From Lucinisca nassula (taxonomy: Eukaryota > Mollusca > Bivalvia > Lucinida > Lucinidae), in NCBI GenBank assembly GCA_963580285.1, contig OY757025.1:121803223-121867222 (forward strand): DNA of 64,000 nt. Direction: 5' to 3'. The position numbers and the translations under genes were made by a program. The notes under the pieces are model-generated. The model saw nothing but the letters and a program-made list of their open reading frames with translations, searched no databases and was not told where the DNA came from. This document shows positions 31,227 through 42,183 of the stretch, in pieces. Each line of letters starts with the position of its first letter. Position 1 is the first letter of the stretch.

Positions 31227-31461
31227 CAGATACTTATCAGCAATTAAGGCATTTATAATAGTCCAAAGCAGTTTCTGACATAACAGCTGTCAATAAAAGT
31301 GATCGATCAATATGATAAATATGATATTATACACCTTTGATGTATCACAGATAAGACTTGTCTCTAGATGATTAACAGGTAGCATGTCAACATAATATTA
31401 ACAGGTCTATGCATGGTAGACTCTGGTGAACCCTCACTTAATACAAGAAAAAGGTCATAAC
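31227..31461. other. No gene seen
   Basis: AT-rich; no repeat recognised. Confidence 0.35.
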
Positions 31462-31650
31462 ACCTTACCATATTTACCGTATGTATTCAGACAGACAGCC
31501 CTGAGCAAACCGTGAAGACCCAGTTAAGAAACCGCAAAACACGGTGTCTCATCAGGGTCAACACTGCTTGCCACTCATCCTGCTATTCTAAGACACATGA
31601 TTGAGTAATAAATTGTACTTGTTCAAATTTTAGAACAAGTATTGTAAGAA
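31462..31650 (+). repeat. M6 interspersed repeat
   Basis: Second copy of 18375-18545 (ACCGTATGTATTCAGACAGA, TTCAAATTTTAGAACAAGTA). Confidence 0.6.
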
Positions 31651-31689
31651 GTTAAGTTCTGAGTATTTAAGGTAAATACGGTGACATGA

Positions 31690-31905
31690 TTTATGCAATA
31701 AGCATCCATGTAAACTCTGGCATAGGGAAAAGTGGGGTTTACAATAGTTGATGCTTATTTCCTTATGATAAAAAATATGTCCGGAACTTGTTATAACTAT
31801 CTCAACGAGCAGTTCTAAGTTACGCATCCATAATCTATGTTTTGCAACAAAAATGATGAGAAATATTTAATCCAAATAAAATCAGAAATTTTCTTCAAAA
31901 TTTCT
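31690..31905. mobile_element. H3 foldback element, degraded
   Basis: CATAATCTATGTTTTGCAAC and AGTGGGGTTTAC pieces; hairpin eroded. Confidence 0.55.
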
Positions 31906-31910
31906 TTGGC

Positions 31911-32128
31911 ATCATGTCAACAAGATCGTGAAATGAACACCCCTCTTAACCCCACTTTATATGATACTGGGGTATACATTATTTTGCTTAATATTTGTGC
32001 TCAAAGACATAGACAATGGGTACTTGATAGAACAACTTCAATGAGGCAGTTCTAACAATCACCCAGAATCTATGTTTGGACAAGAAATAAGAAAAATATC
32101 AAAAATTTTCATCAGAAAAAAAAGGTAG
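31911..32128. mobile_element. H3 foldback element
   Basis: CATGTCAACAAGATCGTGAA left; GGTACTTGATAGAACAACTT and CAATGAGGCAGTTCTAAC hairpin; ATAAGAAAAATATCAAAAAT arm. Confidence 0.75.
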
Positions 32129-32159
32129 AACTACAATGTGAAAGATGCCATACTGTCCA

Positions 32160-32460
32160 TCGGTGGCCCCCACCCATAGGGGCTTGAAGAAATATATGGG
32201 CTGCATGATGCTTCCACGCAGAGATAAATCCGGCCCGAACATTAGTACTGGTAAACTGCTTCGAGGATCTAAGCCTGTCCAGGAACCGCGGTGCGAGGCA
32301 GACCATCCATGCTAATCAACCCTATTGGTTTCATTGGGCGACAGGGCTTGAGATGTCATTTTATCTCAATGTCCCATAAAGTCCCATAAAATTTGAAGCA
32401 ACGTCTCCAAAATGACCATTACAGTGTTGACAGGGACATTAAACCTCAAATCAAACAAAA
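32160..32460 (+). mobile_element. SINE B, full length
   Basis: CGGTGGCCCCCACCCATAGG head, AGAAATATATGGGCTGCATG, CCCTATTGGTTTCATTGGG, tail CAGTGTTGACAGGGACATTA then AAACCTCAAATCAAACAAAA. Confidence 0.9.
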
Positions 32461-32562
32461 CATACTGTCCATCAGATTTATAGCATCACCAAATATATAA
32501 CAATATGATATTGTTAAATGACCATAATGTCCCTTACAGTAAGAGTAAAATTATCTACTAAC

Positions 32563-32975
32563 CTTTATTTGTTGTTCATAAATCCCAGCATCAATGAATA
32601 AACTTTTTGTTTCACGACGGTTTACAATTCCAATACCATGTTTTACGAATCCATTTAATCCACCCTCTGAATTTTTCTTCCTTAATATATCTCTATCAGT
32701 CTTTTCTAGTTTATCAATGGCTGAAGTCTTCCCAGAATTATGCTCACCATTCACAATTATACCTTTATGATTCCTTACACTTCTAGATACTTTTGGTTTT
32801 CCATTTGAAATCTTTGATCTTACTTCATTATATTTATCATTCTTTGGGTCAGCAGAATACTTCAGTTTCTTAAGATGATCTATATCAAATACAGGTCCAT
32901 CTGGCTTTCTAACTGTCTGTCCCATCTTTGGAACAGTTTGATCTGTTTCTATAAGTCTATGTACCATGAATTTCA
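32563..32975 (-). CDS. P-loop protein, internal exon 2
   Basis: Minus strand, 413 bp, entering in phase 1 after CCTGAAG and leaving in phase 0 at AAG|GTTAGT. The protein reads KFMVHRLIETDQTVPKMGQT, a charged linker, then KGIIVNGEHNSGKTSAIDKL: a beta-strand followed by GEHNSGKT, which fits the Walker A pattern GxxxxGK[ST] of NTP-binding P-loops. After it come a Lys-rich helix (KTDRDILRKKNSEGG) and IGIVNRRETKSLFIDAG. A Walker B Asp cannot be assigned with confidence (LFIDAG is a possibility). Family unknown; STAND/GTPase-like are possible but not shown. Exon 33090-33225 joins it across a 114-bp intron with matching phase. SINE B at 32160 lies in the downstream intron. Confidence 0.6.
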
Positions 32976-33089
32976 CTTCAGGTTGTCAGCAATATACATG
33001 CTTGACCTTCAAGATGTGATCTTGTTTTGAATGTCTGTTTAATGATTTTCAATAACCTACTCGAAGCCCTTGAGAATAATAGTTTATAC

Positions 33090-33225
33090 CTGCAAAGATT
33101 TCTATCAGTTGATCAATTTCAATACAAACTTCACAAGATGGAACAATTCTGATTTTTTTAAAGATGTTTTTCAAGATCACATCTTCAACACCAGCCCAGG
33201 GGTAGTTACACTGAATTTCTCTGGA
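33090..33225 (-). CDS. P-loop protein, internal exon 1
   Basis: Minus strand, 136 bp (45 codons plus one base): acceptor TTTCTCATAATAG, donor GCAG|GTATAA. Reads SREIQCNYPWAGVEDVILKN, IFKKIRIVPSCEVCIEIDQL, IEIFA: a compact mixed helix/strand segment with a CxxC pair. Phase 1 at its end matches the start of exon 32975-32563, and translation across the join has no stop. The segment is too short to start at a Met, so further 5' exons are expected above 33240. Not recognised as a known domain. Confidence 0.55.
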
Positions 33226-33527
33226 CTATTATGAGAAATAAAACCTATTAAATTTTCTCCTGTTGTACAAAAGTCAGGTAGGATTATTGTAAAAAAAAAA
33301 AACATGGCTCACTATCTGAAGAATCCAAAACTCAATAATCAATTCTCTGAAGAATTACAAGAACAAGTTAATAGACCAAATTTAATAACAAATTCCACTC
33401 AACCCAGAACATAACTTCTTATATCAGACAAGAACTAGAGCTATCAAATGTTCTTGATTAAATTTTGTCAAACTTGCAAGAACAGCATATAAATAAGTTT
33501 CAATCTGGTGGAAGACCTCTGTGCACT
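33226..33527. other. Probable intron sequence
   Basis: AT-rich, upstream of the P-loop exon on the minus strand; includes a 12-A run (about 33291). No exon or repeat recognised. Confidence 0.4.
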
Positions 33528-33755
33528 TTAGCCCTTTTTGTACCAAATGGAATCTTCCTCCTTACATATAGTAGGAGTTCATTTCGAAATTTAGGAGTGT
33601 CAGGTTGTGTTTTCATCAAAATTTATTTGGAAAATGGCTGAACTTTTAGCAAACAGTGGAGGCCCTGATCAGACGCTGCATTCTGCGGCGTCTGATCTGG
33701 GCCTGCACTGTTTGCCAGGGTACCCGTTTTGGGGTTTCCGGTACCACATGGGTAA
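33528..33755 (-). mobile_element. H2 TTAA MITE
   Basis: TTAGCCCTTTTTGTACCAAA left, GGTTTCCGGTACCACATGGG right; hairpin CAGACGCTGC-ATTCT-GCGGCGTCTG (about 33669-33695). Confidence 0.85.
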
Positions 33756-33770
33756 ATACAGACAGTTAAT

Positions 33771-34105
33771 TACATGTGTAAGGTTGAATCTTAAGTTAAC
33801 CAATGCAATGACAGCACCGGTGGGTTGATTGTCTTGAAAAATAGTCCTGAACAGGGACTTTGACTGGTTCATTTTACCATTAAATTCCGGTTCAGTAAGC
33901 AAATAGTGTATACTCTGATCAAAAGCCACAGTCTGCTATGTCTGATCCTGATCTGCACTGTTTGCCACTTGCCCAACACATGATTCCATTCCAGATTCCG
34001 TAGATAACCCTCTTACACAAAACTTGACCTCACAGTGACAAGAATAGCACTGCTATTTTCTGTAAATAACCGTTACCTGGATTTCCTACAAGTCAGTGGT
34101 AGTCC
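33771..34105. mobile_element. H8 hairpin repeat
   Basis: Same sequence order as 27690-27990 (AACCAATGCAATGACAGCAC, CAGTAAGCAAATAGTGTATA, CTGCACTGTTTGCCACTTGC, TTTCTGTAAATAACCGTTAC). Confidence 0.65.
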
Positions 34106-34261
34106 CTGGACATCAGCACTGAAAAGCTTCTGTGATTAGTAACTTTGGGTCCACTAACAAACAATCAACCCAAAAAATATTTTTATTATCATAATTTAAT
34201 AGCATTTACTGAGTTATGATTAGGAGGCATTATGAGGATGATTGTTAGATAATTTTTTTTC

Positions 34262-34532
34262 CATTACACAAACACCCCATTACACAATTTACATTGTAAA
34301 TTTTACCGCCGAAAAACAAAGATTTTAAGATGAAAAATTGTGATATTTTTGTTATTTCCGCTCAAAATATAGATTGTGGGTACCCGTTAGAACCGCCTCA
34401 TCGGGGCGGTTCTAATGAGTACCCGCAATCTATATTTTAGAGCAGAAATAAGAAAAATAAGGTTTACCCCAGTTTTATATATAAAAGTGGGGTTTAAGGG
34501 GGTAAAAATGATATAGGCATGTTTTTGTGATG
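34262..34532. mobile_element. H3 foldback element, well preserved
   Basis: CATTACACAAACACCCCATT left, hairpin GGTACCCGTTAGAACCGCCT...GGCGGTTCTAATGAGTACC (about 34378-34425), right GGCATGTTTTTGTGATG. Confidence 0.9.
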
Positions 34533-34626
34533 TTATTTGTGATGGTACTTATAAGATTCATCTCATTGAGGCGATTCTAACAAGTATGGCAACGTTCGTT
34601 TCTAACAAGAAATCCTGCTTCTAATA

Positions 34627-34850
34627 AGAAATATAGAAGATTATTCCTCAGTTATCCTTATAAATCACTAGTATCTGAAGTTGATTTTACTGGTAAGAAA
34701 CAGATAGAAATATCAGAAGTGACTGAAGAGGAAATGGGGGTTGTAATGTTTTCTGACACCATATGTCACAATAAAGGTTTCAGGTTACTATCAAGTGCAG
34801 CTGTGACAATTTTTACTGTAGTTTTATTAGCAATAGATTTATTCACCTAA
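34627..34850 (+). CDS. Candidate terminal exon, C-terminal membrane helix
   Basis: Plus strand, open from 34579 to TAA at 34848-34850; I place the exon start near 34627 but the acceptor is uncertain. Reads KYRRLFLSYPYKSLVSEVDF, TGKKQIEISEVTEEEMGVVM, FSDTICHNKGFRLL, then a hydrophobic stretch SSAAVTIFTVVLLAIDLF just before the stop, as in tail-anchored or single-pass proteins ending at the membrane. The only Met codons are internal. The sequence is repeat-free, and a polyadenylation signal AATAAA lies 290 bp past the stop (35142-35147). The minus strand has stops. Family unknown; it runs opposite to the P-loop exons 1.4 kb away, so it is a different gene. Confidence 0.5.
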
Positions 34851-35160
34851 TTATATGGGTAATTATGTCTGTACCACATACACTATCATGAACCTTACTG
34901 ATTGTTCCTTGGTAATTATAACAGTTTATCATATGACACTGCATCTGAGAATGTAATAATGCCATGTATTCAATTTGGTAATCTACTGGTGGGAATTAAT
35001 CCACTGGTGGTAATTAATCCACTGGTGGATTACCCAATGCAAATTAGTAAGATACACCCCATAATGATAAACTTATGACTTCCTTAATAATGTCTCATTT
35101 GCTAATGGTGGAATAGTAACATTTTCGCAAAACATATCACGAATAAAATATGTTTTAAAT
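34851..35160 (+). other. Putative 3' UTR with hairpin
   Basis: AT-rich tail of the preceding exon. 34973-35037 is a palindrome (TTGGTAATCTACTGGTGGG ... CCACTGGTGGATTACCCAA) with AATTAATCCACTGGTGG repeated inside. AATAAA at 35142. Confidence 0.4.
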
Positions 35161-35621
35161 GTCATATGATAAATAGAATCTTGCCCATATATTAGTAAAG
35201 CAAATGCAAAAGCTGCTCACATTTTTCCGCAAAAATATCACAGTATTAGGTACAGTTAACAATTTGATCACTAACGATTTTGTTAAGCTAACAATGCTGT
35301 GAACAACTAGTCAATAAAGTTTGCACTATCACTTTATTTTCCTTTTACATTCATTTCCAGGAATTTTACAAGAAATAAGGTCACTAACTATTGGCTCTTC
35401 CAATTTTACGGCCACTATTTTCAGCAATATCTGGTCATATCTATATCAAGGAGTGTTGTATATAAATGATTTCTGACATTAACCATAAAACAAATAGCTA
35501 AAATTGACAGAAAAAGTTCCTTAAATGTAGATGTGATATTGCCTACAATCAATAATGATATATAACTCATAAATCACAAGAAAATCTTTCTTGTCTATAT
35601 AAACCTGAACCAGGTTTGTTG
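35161..35621. other. No clear gene
   Basis: A TTTCATTTCCAG acceptor-like site at about 35349-35360 leads into a 35-codon + frame (NFTRNKVTNYWLFQFYGHYF). Unsupported otherwise. Confidence 0.3.
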
Positions 35622-35805
35622 TTTGGATGGAGTTTAACAGCCCAATCAACACTATTTAGGTTATATCAAGCGGTCAGTTTATCTAACCATACCTTTTCTG
35701 GTAACAAGTGCAGTGCACATTCTTTCGCCAGACTTCTTGAATCAGCAGAAGGGAAAGAATGGCCCTAGAAAAGTTTCATGATTAATCTCCACACGAAAAA
35801 ACCCA
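35622..35805 (-). mobile_element. SINE C
   Basis: TTTAACAGCCCAATCAACAC tail, AGTGCAGTGCACATTCTTTC, CTTCTTGAATCAGCAGAAGG; head missing. Confidence 0.75.
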
Positions 35806-35869
35806 CAACTGATCTGAGACAGGTATATGTAACAATCAATTTATAATGTCTAATATCAACTTCTTCAGG

Positions 35870-36343
35870 CTGAAGGTAAAAATCATTTACATGTATTCAT
35901 TCAACTTAGAATTTGACTTATCAACTGCTTTGGCTGTATAGGTAAAATCAGCAATCAAATCGGTAGCTTTGTCACTTGTTCAATCAACTTAAACTTCACT
36001 TTTACTACTGACCAATCAACTGCTTCATTATATTTGTTCAATCATTTTATCATTTCAGAAATCTTTTTCAATAAGTACTGACTTAAAAACTGCTTTGGCT
36101 GTAGGTAAAATCTCTTGAGCAGTCAGTTTATAAGTCATATTTTTTACTGACTTTTCAAATGCTAAAATCACTTGGTTAATTAATATGCCATTCACTTTTT
36201 TCTACCAACTTATCAACTGCTTTGGTTTTAAATTAGGTAAAATCACCTTTAATATCAACTGCTTTGGTTGCAGGTAAAAATCACTTGTTCAATCAACTTA
36301 GAATTTGACTTATCAACTGCTTAGGCTTTGAGCAATCAGTTTA
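35870..36343 (+). repeat. R10 degenerate tandem repeat
   Basis: Recurrent TTATCAACTGCTTTGGCTG, AGGTAAAATCACTTG and TTCAATCAACTTAGAATTTG. Continues at 36624-36785 and 40025-40460; the array is split by an H3 and by the 36786-40024 element. Confidence 0.75.
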
Positions 36344-36623
36344 CATCACGTGAACAAGTCCGTGAAATGAACACCCCCGTACACCCCACTTTATATAGAG
36401 AAAACTGGGGTGTACGGGGGGTATACATTATTCTTCTTATTTCTGATCCAAAACATAGGTTGTGGGTACTCGTTAGAACCGCCTCAATGAGGCGGTTCTA
36501 ACAAGCACCCACAACCTATATTTGCACTATTAATAAGAAAAATATCACAGATTTTCATCAGAAAAGTAGGCATTTTGGAGTTATGAAAAATGCACTATAT
36601 CATACGGGTGTGTTTTCGTAATG
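36344..36623. mobile_element. H3 foldback element inside R10
   Basis: CATCACGTGAACAAGTCCGT left, perfect hairpin GGTACTCGTTAGAACCGCCT...AGGCGGTTCTAAC (about 36466-36502), right CGGGTGTGTTTTCGTAATG. Confidence 0.9.
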
Positions 36624-36785
36624 ACAATTAATATTTTTCTACTTACTTTTCCAATGCTAAAATCAATTGATCAATTAATATTTTTATACCAACTTATCAA
36701 CTGCTTTGGCTTTAGGTAAAATCACTTTGGCCACCAGTTTATAATTCCTTATCAACTGCTTTGGCTGCAGGTAAAACAATTTATA

Positions 36786-39700
36786 ACTAGAATTTGTTTT
36801 TCTACAAAAACACAGATGTCTCCCCCGTTTTTGACTGCTAAGTATAACCTTGACATTGGAGGTATTGAGCTGGGTCTTGTGTGCAACACATCATCTAATG
36901 AAGATGAACATTTCTGCATAGTAACTTTAAAAATGTTCATAAAAAAATAAAAAAGTTATTGGCCTTAAACAAAAAAAGCACTTTTTTACCTTTGACCTCT
37001 AAGTATGGCCTTGACCTTTGTGGTACAACACATCGTCTCATGATGGTTAACATTTCTGCCAAGTAATTTCATAATCCATCAAAGAATGAGGAAGTTATTG
37101 ACTGTCCTTTTTTTACCTTTGACCTCTAGGTATGACCTTGACATTGGAGGTATGGACCTTGGTCTTGCACATGACTCACGGTCCAACTTTCAAGCCTCTA
37201 GCTCCAACAGTTTCTGAGATATCTTGCTGACAAGATTTTATTAAAAAATTTCAAAGGGCAATAAGTCTTGAAAGGGGCATAATCTGGATGAGAAAAAAAT
37301 ATGTGTCAGCTTATTTTCCATTAGGAATGCATATATGAAATTTCAAAACCATAGCATACACAGTTCTAAAGTTATGCTATGCATCACTTTTAGGATTCAT
37401 TACAATGGGCACAAATTACCAAAATGACAAAGGGCCATAACTCGCAAAGTATTTTTCGGAATTTTGTCATAAGTTAATCAGTTCATATACTCATCACCAC
37501 CAATATACTCAACAACTTTCAAGGCTCTAGCTCCAATAGTGTTTGAGATATTTTGCTGACAAGATTTTATTAAAAAAATTTCAAAGGGCAATAACTCTTG
37601 AAAGGGGCATAATCCGGACGAGAAAAAAAATACGCGTCAGCTAATTTTCCATGAGGAACCCATATATGAAATTTCAAAACCCTAGCATACATGGTTCTAA
37701 AGTTATGCCATGCATCACTTTTAGCATACATTACAATGGGCACAAATTACCAAAATGACAAAGGGCCATAACTCACAAAGTATTTTTTGGAATTTTGTCA
37801 AAAGTTAATCAGTTCATCTACTCATCACCACCAATATATTCACCAACTTTCAAGCCTCTAGGTCCAATGGTTTATGAGATATCTTGCTGACAAGATTTTA
37901 TTAAAAAAAAGTTCAAAGGGCAATAACTCTTGAAAGGGGCATAATCCTGACGAGAAAAAAAATACGTGTCATCTTATTTTCCATCAGAAATGCATATATG
38001 AAATTTCAAAATTATAGCATACACCGTTCTAAAGTTATGCTATGCATCACTTTTAGCATACATTACAATGGGCACAAATTACCAAAATGACAAAGGGCCA
38101 TAACTCACAAAGTATTTTTCGGAATTTTGTCATAAGTTAATCAGTTCATCTACTCATCACCAACAATCTATTCACCAACTTTCAAGGCTCTAGTTCCAAT
38201 AGTTTTTGAGATATCTTGCTGACAAGATTTTATTAAAAAAATTTCAAAGGGCAATAACTCTTGTAAGGGGCATATTCTGGACGAGAAAAAAAATATGCAT
38301 CAGCTAATTTTCCATGAGGAATCCATATATGAAATTTCAAAACCCTAGCATACACGATTCTTTAGTTATGCTATGCATCAAAGCGTAATGGATGGACGAA
38401 CGGACGAACGAACCAGAACCAATATGCCCCTCAAACTTTTTCAAAGTTGGGGGCATAATAAGAAAGTTATTGACAGAACACAAAAAAGGCCCTTTTTTTA
38501 CCTTTAACCTCTATGTATGACCTTGACCTTTCGGGTATTAAACTGGGTCATGCGTGCAACACATCATCTCATGGTGGTTAACATTTCTGCCTAGCAATTT
38601 CAAAATCCATCTAAAAATAAGAAAGTTATTGACCAAACACGAAAAAGGCCCCTTTTTTACCTTTGACCTCTATGTATGACCTTGACATTTTAGGTACCAA
38701 ACTGAATCATGCATGCAACACATCGTCCCATGATAGTTTACATGTTTGCCAAGTAACTTCAAATTCTATTTAAAAATAGGCAAGTTATTGACAAAACCCG
38801 AAAAAGGCCCCTTTTTTTACCTTTGACCTCTAAGTATGACCTTGACCTTTGAGGTACCAACATGGGTCATGCCCGCAACACATCGCCTTATATTGGTTCA
38901 CATTTCTGCCATGTAATTTCAAAATCCATCTCAAAATAAGAAAGTTATTGACCAAATACGAAAAAAAGGCCCACTTTTTGACCTTTGACCTCTAAGTATG
39001 ACCTTGACCTTTGAGGTACCGACCTGCCTCATGTGCACCACACATCGTCTCATGATTGTTAATAATTATGCCAAGTAATTTTAAAATCCATCTCAAAATT
39101 AGAAAGTTATTGGCCAAATACGAAAAAAGGCCCCTTTTTTGACCTTTGACCTCTAAGTATGACCTTGACCTTTGAGGAACCGACCTGCCTCATGTGCACC
39201 ACACATCGTCTTATGGTTGTTAATAATTATGCCAAGTAATTTTAAAATCCATCTCAAAATAAGAAAGTTATTGACCAAATACGAAAAAAAGGCCCCTTTT
39301 TTGACCTTTGACCTCTAAGTATGACCTTGACCTTTTGGGGTACCGACCTGCCTCATGCGCACCACACATCGTCTTATGGTTGTTAATAATTATGCCAAGT
39401 AATTTTAAAATCCATCTCAAAATAAGAAAGTTATTGACCAAATACGAAAAAAAGGCCCCTTTTTTTACCTTTGACCTCTAAGTATGACCTTGACCTTTGA
39501 GGAACCGACCTGCCTCATGCGCACCACACATCGTCTTATGGTTGTTAATAATTATGCCAAGTAATTTTAAAATCCATCTCAAAATAAGAAAGTTATTGAC
39601 CAAATACGAAAAAAAGGCCCCTTTTTTGACCTTTGACCTCTAAGTATGACCTTGACCTTTTGGGGTACCGACCTGCCTCATGCGCACCACACATCGTCTT

Positions 39701-40024
39701 ATGGTTGTTAATATTTCTGCAGAGTAATTTTAAAATCCATCAAAAAATAAGAAAGTTATTGACCGGACACGATTTGCCCATACATATATACATACCAACA
39801 AACTTCCAAGGGAGATAATTCAAAAAGTATAAATGCGAGAGTTATGGTTCTTGCGCACTGCACGTCGTCTAATGCTGATTAATATTTATACGAAGTTTCG
39901 TGACGATAGCTCTAACGGTTTTCAAGTTACAGAGCGGACACGAAAGTGTGACAGACGGACAGACAGACGCCCGGGGGAAAAACAATATGTCTCTCCGAAA
40001 AAATTTTTTTCGGGGGAGACATAA
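36786..40024 (+). mobile_element. 3.2-kb array element with hairpin ends, nested array
   Basis: 5' end ACTAGAATTTGTTTTTCTAC then GATGTCTCCCCCG. Core of about 162-bp units (TGACCTCTAAGTATGACCTT), most uniform at 38940-39760. Then ACAGACGGACAGACAGACG and a strong hairpin TGTCTCTCCGAAAAAA / TTTTTTTCGGGGGAGACA at the 3' end. A 331-bp-unit array (37184-38459) lies inside it. Confidence 0.85.
37184..38459 (+). repeat. 331-bp tandem array with its own hairpin end
   Basis: About 3.7 units marked by CAACTTTCAAG at 37184, 37513, 37844 and 38177. Other landmarks: AAAGGGCAATAACTCTTGAA and CATTACAATGGGCACAAATT. Ends GGATGGACGAACGGACGAAC, ATATGCCCC and the hairpin CAAACTTT-TTC-AAAGTTGGGGGCATAATA. Confidence 0.85.
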
Positions 40025-40460
40025 TTTCTTTAATATCAACTGCTTTTGTTGCAGGTAAAAATCACTTGTTCAATCAACTTAGAATTGGACTTATTAACTT
40101 CTTTGGCTGCAGGTAAAATCACTTGAGCAATCAGTTTACAATTAATATTTTTCTATTGACTTTTCATATGCTAAAATCACTTGATCAATTAATATTTTTC
40201 TACACCAACTTATCTGAGCAATCAGTTTACAATTAATATTTTTCTACTGACTTTCAAATGCTAAAATCACTTGATCAGTTAATATTTTTCTATACCAACT
40301 TATCAACTGCTTTGGCTTTAGGTAAAATCACTTTGGCAATCAGTTTATAATTCCTTATCAACTGCTTTGGCTGCAGGTAAAATCATATCGGCTCACTTTT
40401 TACAATGATTATCAGCAGCTTAAATCACTCAACTTTACTTCTATAACTTATAAGCTGCTT
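40025..40460 (+). repeat. R10 degenerate tandem repeat, right part
   Basis: CAACTGCTTTTGTTGCAGGT and CTAAAATCACTTGATCAATT units continuing the array interrupted at 36785. Confidence 0.7.
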
Positions 40461-40667
40461 TGCATGTAATATCACTTAACAATAAGTTGATAATGCCCTC
40501 ACTAATTCACATCTGAATCCACTGTTGATCTGATTAAAACCATATTTAAGGGGCACAGCGACACACCTACACAGTTGACAACTCTTTCTTTCAAAAGCAT
40601 TTTTGACTCCCTTACAAATATGGGTCTTCTCCTAAAGGGAAGAATTTGCTCCTGAATTCTTTCCTAA

Positions 40668-41987
40668 TGCTAGGTTCCCACTGTCGTGCGATCCGTTACG
40701 AACGCCACGATTGGCCAATCGTAGCTGGTCGTGGAATATTCTCTGAAAGTTCAGGTTTGGCTACGAGGTGATGAGAGTCGATACGTTCTGGTGCGATTCG
40801 TTGCGCTCGGATGCAATCCAATCACGATTTGTCAAATACTGGCATCACGATCAGCCACGGTCTGCTCCCACGTTCAGATACGATCAAATGCGTTCCGATA
40901 GGATTGTTGCGATCGAGTCTACGACTTGGTCTCGATCTGAAACGATCATCACGATCGAGTACCCCGAATTGGAACGGTCTGATACGTGCAGATACGTTCT
41001 TATACGCTCATCACGAGCAGATGCGCTCTGTTACGATAGCATACGACTGTCGTCTCGATGTTCTTCACGATCATGATCGAGGGCGATCACGATTTGAGCT
41101 ACGACTTGACCCCCTGGTATATATACAGCCGGACTGACCATGGACTTAATTGTTGCTTGAACTTTTACAGCATGAACACTGAGCCTCAGCCATTGATGAT
41201 GGTAGGAGTTGCGGATGATGGCAATGTGGCAATGTCTCTAGCTGGAATGGTTCAGGCTTGCCTTTTCCATTCTTAGCCTCCATTACCCTTGGGTGGCATC
41301 TTTCAAAGGCTTTAAAAATACTAGCAAAGGCCTGTATAAACTAGGGATTGCAGGACCGTTCACGGGCTTCTCGAAACTTTCGGATGAGTCTATAAACCGA
41401 GGTTCCGTCTCCGTATGACCTTAGTTATTGTTGGGACGTATAACTGAAATACACTCACTCACACACTCATGAGCCGATCGCTGAATGACTCGCATTAAAT
41501 CTTGAGAACTCGTAATAGATCGTGAACGTTCGTATAAAAAAGTAGCCTACTCGTATCTAATCGCATTTCCTCGTATCATCTCGTATCTGATCACGAGTCA
41601 TTCGTGACTGGTCTTGAGCAATCGCACCCGACAGTGCGTAACAAATCGTGACAGATCTTGTGAGATCGCAACACATCTCAACAGAACGTGGGGTTTGTTT
41701 TGTCCAAGATTGGCCCCGATCACCGCGATTTGAAAGCACGATTAGATGCGATTCGTCGCGCTTTGTTACGATGCAACACGGTGTGATACGATGATCCCGA
41801 TTTGACAATCGATCGTGTTGATCGTAGAAAATTTTTGAACCGTTCAAAAAATTTCTACGATTAACACGATTGCCACGACTGACCTCAAGATCTGATAAGA
41901 TCTGATAGGATCACCACGATTAATCCACGATTAAGAACACGATTGCAATCGTGGCGCGAATCGTGATAGTGGGAACATAGCATTAAG
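40668..41987. mobile_element. 1.3-kb TIR element rich in CGATC motifs
   Basis: Ends TAATGCTAGGTTCCCACT and GTGGGAACATAGCATTA as inverted repeats. Both flanks are packed with degenerate CACGATC / GATACG / CGATTCG motifs, in mirror orientation. Centre: TATATATAC (about 41119) and a 34-codon frame after a TTTACAG acceptor-like site (41173: MNTEPQPLMMVGVADDGNVA). Contains a SINE A fragment. Superfamily not assigned; the right edge reads TTAA and the left CTAA, so a TTAA target is possible. Confidence 0.7.
41320..41478 (+). mobile_element. SINE A, 5'-truncated
   Basis: GACTTTCGGATGAGTC-like segment with AAACCGAGGTTCCGTCTCCG, ATGACCTTAGTTATTGTTGG and the GACGTATAACTGAAATACAC tail. Confidence 0.8.
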
Positions 41988-42183
41988 GATCTCAGAAAGG
42001 TTCTGTTCAGGAAGTACCAAAAGTTAAAACTTTTTCAATATCCTTTAATCACCATTTAAATCTCCCAACATGGTTTGTAACACTAACATCAAAGAACTGA
42101 CTATGTTTGACCACCAAGGCTTTTATATCAAGCAAATCAGGGAGGCAAACCCCTGGGTGAATTAGGCTCTCTATAAAATCCAG
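41988..42183. other. No gene seen
   Basis: AT-rich; ends in a pyrimidine-poor but acceptable acceptor CTCTCTATAAAATCCAG for the candidate exon that follows. Confidence 0.3.

Noticed and set aside
40768..41276. Overlapping plus ORFs of about 100 codons
   Set aside because: Produced by stop-poor CGATC-rich motifs of the TIR element; open in several frames at once.
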